From Microbacterium gorillae (lineage in GTDB: Bacteria; Actinomycetota; Actinomycetes; Actinomycetales; Microbacteriaceae): a DNA stretch of 64,000 nt. Positions 60,135 to 64,000 of the stretch are shown here, piece by piece; within the stretch, counting starts at the first letter, position 1, and the number at the start of each line of letters is the position of its first letter. Position numbers and translations under genes: made by a program. Under the pieces are notes generated by a model. It was not told the origin of the DNA, searched no databases, and saw nothing but the letters and a program-made list of their open reading frames with translations. The stretch spans positions 1-64,000 of the forward strand of contig NZ_LN648875.1 of the NCBI RefSeq assembly GCF_000826185.2, in the 5' to 3' direction.

Positions 60135-63055
60135 GCATCCCCACCTCGACCACCCCACGCTCCGCAGCGGACGACGCACGGGCCGCCGCGCCCATCGCAC
60201 TGCGGACAGACGGTCGGTACGAACCGGTCGGCCTCGATGGCGACCGACCCGTGCTGTCGTGGACGGCGTCTCACTCCGCCGCGTCCGCCGAGGTCCAGGT
60301 CGGCCGCCGCGATGGCTTCGCCCCCGCCGACCTCGTCTGGGCCCCGGGCCGACGCGCAGGCGATGCGGCGTTCGGCGCAACGTACGCGGGCCCCGCTCTC
60401 CTGTCCCGCACGACCTACGCGTGGCGGGTGCGCACCTGGGACGACGACGACCGGGTGTCGGAGTGGAGCGACGTCGCGACGTTCGAGACCGGCATCCTGC
60501 ACGAGCACGAGTGGACCGCGTCCTGGATCGGCGCGCCGGCGCCGGCGGGCAAGCGCAAGAAGGATGCTCGGGCGCTCTACTTCCGCGGCCGGGCCGCTCT
60601 CTCGGCGCCGGTCGTGCGTGCCCGCGCGTACGTGACGGCGCTCGGCTGGTACCGCCTGTTCGTGAACGGGACCGATGTCACCGGTCACGCCCTGGTCCCG
60701 CGGTGGACCCCATTCTCCGAGTACGTCGAGTACCAGGTGTACGACGTCACCGAACAGTTCCGCGAAGGCCTCAACGCCATCGGCATCGCCGTCGCCGACG
60801 GTCGGTACCGAGGCACCCTCGGCGTGCTGCATCGGCGTGCGAACTACGGCGACCGGCTCGGCGTCCTCGCCCAGTTCGAGGTTGACCTCGCGGACGGCAC
60901 GCACGTCACGATCGGCTCGGACGGCTCATGGCGAGTCGGCGACGGACGCATCCGAACCGCCGATCCGAAGACCGGCGAGCGCGTTGACCTGCGCATCTCG
61001 GAGACCGATTGGCTGCATGTCGACGGACTCACAATGAATGAGACGCTCGTAACGGCCATCGACGACGTCCCGCCACGGCTCATCGCCGAGCAGACCGACC
61101 GGGCACAGATCGTGCAGTCCCTCCCCGGCATCGTGTCGCGCACGCCGTCCGGTGTGCAGCTGATCGACTTCGGCCAGAACTTCGCCGGCGTCGCGCGCGT
61201 GCGCTTGTCCGGTCCCGCAGGCCGCACGGTGAAGCTTGAGTACAGCGAGGTGCTCACCCCCGCGGGCGAGCTCGACACGAAATACCTGCTCGATCTCGGG
61301 GCCGGGGGCGAATGGTTCCAACGCGACGAGGCCATCCTCGCCGGCGTTCCGGTCGACTACACCCCCTGGTTCACGATCCACGGGTTCCGCTACGTCGCCG
61401 TCCACGGCGTCGATCGCGATCTGACGCCCGACGACGTCGAGGGTCTCGTGCTGTCGAGTCGCATGGACACGATCGCCGAGTTCCATGCGTCCGACCCGCG
61501 CCTGGAACAGCTCTGGCACAACGCGTTCTGGTCGATGCGCTCGAACTTCGTCGACACTCCCAGCGATTGCCCGACGCGAGAACGCTCGGGCTGGACCGGC
61601 GACATCCAGATCTTCAGCCCCACCGCGCTGCAACTCGCCGACTCCGCCCCCTTCCTGCGCCGCTACCTGCGCAACGTCGCCACCGAACAGGCACCGAACG
61701 GACGCATCCCGGCGATCATCCCGGCCGAGGAGTCACCCGGCCACTCCACGAACATCCTGCTGGCCCGGCTCGCGAGCACATCGGTCGGCTGGGGTGATGT
61801 GGCGGTCATGCTGCCCTGGAACCTGTACTGGTACCGCGGCGACACCGACACCCTCACCCGCCAGTACGACAGCGCGAAGGCCTGGGGCGACCAGATGCGC
61901 CGCCGCGCCGCCGGAAAGCGCCGCCCTGCGCGCCGGCTGCGGCGGGGGGCCCGAGGGCTCCGGAACCCCCCGGCGGGCCGGGCTCGCGGACACGTGGGGG
62001 GGGGGGGGTGTGGGGGCGGCGCGCCGCCGGGGCCCCTGTAGGGGCCCCGCGGCGACCCCCGCCGCCCCCCCCGCCAGTACGACAGCGCGAAGGCCTGGGT
62101 CGACCAGATGCGCCGCCGCGCCGCCGGAAAGCGCCGCCTTGCGCGCCGGCTGCGGCGGGGCACCGGAGATCTCGAGCAGTACATCCTCGACACCGGATAC
62201 CACTGGGGCGAGTGGCTGCGGCCGGGCACCGCCATGCTTCCCGACATCGCCCGCAACCTCACGCTTCATCCGAACAACGCGATCTCGACGGCGTACTTCG
62301 CCAACTCCGCCCGATTGCTCTCGCAGATCGCCGCCGTGCTCGGCGACGAGCAGGATGCCACGACGTACGGCGACCTCGCGGTGAACGTGCGCCGCGCCTG
62401 GCGCGCGGCCTTCGTCCGAGACGGCGGTGCCCGCATCGGCGAGGACAAGCAGGACGACTACGTGCGCGCCCTCGCCTTCGGCCTCCTCGAGGACGAGGCC
62501 GCTCGCCGTCGGGCGCTCGGACGCCTGGTGGAACTCATCGACGCGGCGGACGGCCACCTGGGCACCGGGTTTCTCAGCACGCCGATGCTGCTGTCAACCC
62601 TCGTCGACGAAGGCCGCCCCGATGTCGCCCTGCGCGTGCTGATGCAGACGAGCAGTCCCTCGTGGCTCGGCCAGGTCGAGCGGGGCGCCACCACCACCTG
62701 GGAGACGTGGGAGGGGTACGACGAGAAGGGAAACGCGAGCGAGTCGCACAACCACTACGCGTTCGGCGCGGTCGTCCAATTCCTGCAGGAGCGGATCGCG
62801 GGTCTCGCACCGCTCGAGGCCGGCTACCGTCGCATCCGCGTCGCACCCGTGATCGGGGGCGGGCTCACCTCGGCATCCGTCCGCATCGAGACACCGTTCG
62901 GTCCGGCCGCGTCGGCGTGGACGCTCAGCGGTGAGAGCGTCCGGCTCACGGTCACGGTCCCGGCGGGCACCGAGGCGGATGTCGACCTCGAAGGCGAGAC
63001 GCACACCTTCGGTCCCGGCGTTCACGAGGTGACCGCACCGCTGCGCGCTCGGTGA
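60131..63055 (+). pseudogene. GH78 alpha-L-rhamnosidase, frame broken by a 213 bp duplication (possible assembly error)
   Basis: Hydrolyses terminal alpha-L-rhamnose. The first part (60131-62041) covers the N-terminal beta domains (SWTASHSAASAEVQVGRR; DARALYFRGRAAL; WYRLFVNGTDV; a GQNFAGVARVRLSG segment) and the catalytic region FVDTPSDCPTRERSGWTGDIQIFSPTA. It stops at a TAG at 62039. The rest (in frame from about 62075, with DTGYHWGEWLRPG, STAYFANSARLLSQIA, TTTWETWEGYDEKGNASESHNHYAFG) continues to 63055. The 213 bp unit at 61862-62074 is in phase; removing it joins both halves into a normal ~903-residue GH78 enzyme. Confidence 0.88.
61858..62160 (+). repeat. ~88 bp near-perfect direct repeat flanking low-complexity DNA in the rhamnosidase
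   Basis: The block beginning CCAGTACGACAGCGCGAAGG occurs at 61861 and again at 62074, about 88 bp with two visible mismatches. Between them are ~125 bases of near-homopolymeric G/C, including a run of about 13 G (near 61996-62009) and GGGGCCCC-type palindromes. Such sequence is typical of a mis-joined or error-rich read end rather than of a real gene. Confidence 0.8.
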
Positions 63056-63060
63056 CCCCG

Positions 63061-63088
63061 CGTGGCGCCCGGACGGACGGGCGCCACG
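63061..63088 (+). terminator. Terminator hairpin after the rhamnosidase gene
   Basis: A perfect 10 bp inverted repeat (CGTGGCGCCC-N8-GGGCGCCACG) begins six bases after the rhamnosidase stop. Confidence 0.8.
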
Positions 63089-63116
63089 GGCGGTCGCTCA
63101 CGATCGTCGTCGCCCG

Positions 63117-63132
63117 GACGATTACGATTCGG
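63117..63132. promoter_or_regulatory. Candidate MarR autoregulatory site
   Basis: GACGATTACGATTCGG just upstream of the MarR gene is similar to the complement of the site near the MFS start (CCGAATCAATCGTTC), apart from a two-base insertion. A TTACGAT -10-like word lies inside it. Confidence 0.5.
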
Positions 63133-63146
63133 GGTGGAGGACATTC

Positions 63147-63698
63147 ATGCCACGCAACAAGGACATCGCCACGCGACCGCCGCTCAGCAGCGAGGATCGT
63201 GCCTCGCTCGTCGCCCCCGACGGATTCGAGGCGAGCGTCGAGTCCCTCGTGGTCTGGGCGAACTCGGCCTCGCTGCGGCAGAAGCTGATGGCGGCGATCG
63301 AGTTCCCGCTCCCCGATGACCTGCTCGCCTTCCTGCTGCTGAACCAGCTCGTCTACCGCGGTGCGGGGCGCGCCACCGACATGGCCGAGGCGATCCAGAC
63401 CAGCACGTCCAACGTCACCAAGGTCGTGCGCCGGCTCGAGGATGCGGGTCTCGTGACGCGAGGCCCCAACCCTGAGGACGACCGGGCCATCGTCATCGCG
63501 CTTACCGAACAGGGTCGCCTCGCCGGGCACAAGATCATCACGCAGATGGATGCCCTTTATGGGGCGTCTTTCGCCGACTGGGACGCCGCCGATCGTGCGG
63601 ACTTCCAGCGCCTGGCGATCAAGTTCGCCCGCAGCCTGGACACCGCCTCCGAGCGAGCCGTCTCCTCGGTCTCGGGCGTCCCCCTCGCCGGCTCCTAG
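63147..63698 (+). CDS. MarR-family transcriptional regulator of the glycoside locus
   Basis: A 183-residue regulator: ASLRQKLMAAIEFPLPDDLLAFLLLNQLVYRGAGRATDMAEAIQTSTSNVTKVVRRLEDAGLVTRGPNPEDDRAIVIALTEQGR gives the full winged helix with the D-R wing, and helices on both sides for dimerisation. GGAGG is eight bases before the ATG. It follows the rhamnosidase terminator, so it has its own promoter. Similar operator-like sequences before the MFS gene suggest it controls the transporter, rhamnosidase and esterase. Confidence 0.92.
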   Translation: MPRNKDIATRPPLSSEDRASLVAPDGFEASVESLVVWANSASLRQKLMAAIEFPLPDDLLAFLLLNQLVYRGAGRATDMAEAIQTSTSNVTKVVRRLEDAGLVTRGPNPEDDRAIVIALTEQGRLAGHKIITQMDALYGASFADWDAADRADFQRLAIKFARSLDTASERAVSSVSGVPLAGS

Positions 63699-63743
63699 GT
63701 CATCCGCGGAGCCGACGATTCGTCGCTGGGGCGGCGACGTCCC

Positions 63744-64000
63744 TCACTCGCTGTGACTCCGCAGGAACGCGATCGTCTTCCGGAAGGCCGTCTCGCCTTC
63801 GGGGGTGGCCAGGTCCACCTCGTAGCCGTGCGGGACCGGACTCGGGTGATCCATCCACAGCAGCGTCACGTGGTCGTGGTGGGCAGCGGTGAGCAGGTGA
63901 TCGAAGCGGATCGCCTGCTCGGAGAAGGACGCGATGTTGCCATCCGTCAGGAACACCGGCGGGTAGGCGTCCGTGACGTTCGCCAGGATGGAGGCGAGAG
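63744..64000 (-). CDS. Alpha/beta-hydrolase (esterase/lipase-like), partial
   Basis: The last ~85 codons of a minus-strand gene whose 5' end lies beyond the window. PPVFLTDGNIASFSEQAIRFDHLLTAAHHDHVTLLWMD and HGYEVDLATPEGETAFRKTIAFL resemble the C-terminus of BD-FAE/HSL-type hydrolases, where the histidine of the triad sits in a HGY-like motif (about 24 codons before the stop). An acyl-group hydrolase of the same glycoside region is likely; the family cannot be fixed from this fragment. Confidence 0.7.
   Translation of the reverse strand, partial: LASILANVTDAYPPVFLTDGNIASFSEQAIRFDHLLTAAHHDHVTLLWMDHPSPVPHGYEVDLATPEGETAFRKTIAFLRSHSE

Noticed and set aside
61990-62040. G-run as a functional G-quadruplex
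   Set aside because: It lies inside an in-frame duplication of a gene and next to other homopolymer sequence; an assembly error is more likely.

Overview
The window is high-GC DNA with dense short-overlap (ATGA/GTGA) operons, GTG starts, many putative leaderless promoters, DUF222/HNH '13E12-like' genes, an HspR-type HAIR box and a DtxR-type iron box. Together these point to an actinobacterium of the Microbacteriaceae, most likely a Microbacterium. This is inferred from gene content and style; no rRNA or tRNA gene is present to prove it.

Layout. 1-5.0 kb: heme genes, hemA on + and hemE-hemY(cgoX)-hemC-hemD on -, with hemD cut by the window edge. 5-14.9 kb: a LacI-type regulator, tatD-metG, rsmI, a protein O-mannosyltransferase, a CtaG-like protein, a DUF255 thioredoxin-like protein and an aldo-keto reductase. 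15-18.6 kb: an ABC-2 exporter operon with its own winged-helix regulator and a palindromic operator, then a small membrane protein overlapping an ECF sigma factor. 18.6-20.7 kb and 37.9-40.1 kb: two copies of a ~2.1 kb unit in which a 463-residue DUF222/HNH gene lies between ~300 bp imperfect inverted repeats carrying spaced CTTAAG motifs. It looks like a mobile element with no recognisable transposase. 20.8-34.4 kb: housekeeping and redox genes (hrpA, quinone oxidoreductase, hydrolase, sulfurtransferase, Gfo/Idh/MocA, NYN-OST-HTH RNase, siderophore-interacting protein, LysE, Cds1-like cysteine desulfhydrase, LLM oxidoreductase, DUF1684). 34.6-37.2 kb: a ClpC-like chaperone under a HAIR box.

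40.3-48 kb: a divergent carbohydrate locus. The minus operon is AgaS-type SIS isomerase/deaminase, ROK kinase, PfkB kinase, class II aldolase and DeoR regulator. The plus operon is a binding protein and two permeases without an ATPase. The set fits uptake of an amino sugar or related hexose and its breakdown through tagatose- or fructose-phosphates. 48-49.4 kb: an HxlR regulator and a quinone reductase lie between two direct copies of a ~91 bp palindromic repeat; a third copy follows the LacI gene at 6.0 kb. 49.4-53 kb: DUF3817, a MarR-aldo-keto reductase pair, an EI24-like membrane protein, a lipoprotein and an L7/L12-C-like membrane protein.

53.1-57.3 kb: a surface-protein operon with a TasA/camelysin-like protein, two more proteins with SipW-type leaders (one with a possible beta-trefoil region), an LPXTG protein and a SipW-type signal peptidase. 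57.6-63.7 kb: a glycoside-use locus (esterase, MFS transporter, GH78 alpha-L-rhamnosidase, MarR) with matching operator-like sites. The rhamnosidase frame is broken by a 213 bp partial duplication with a G-run that may be an assembly error. The window ends inside an alpha/beta hydrolase.
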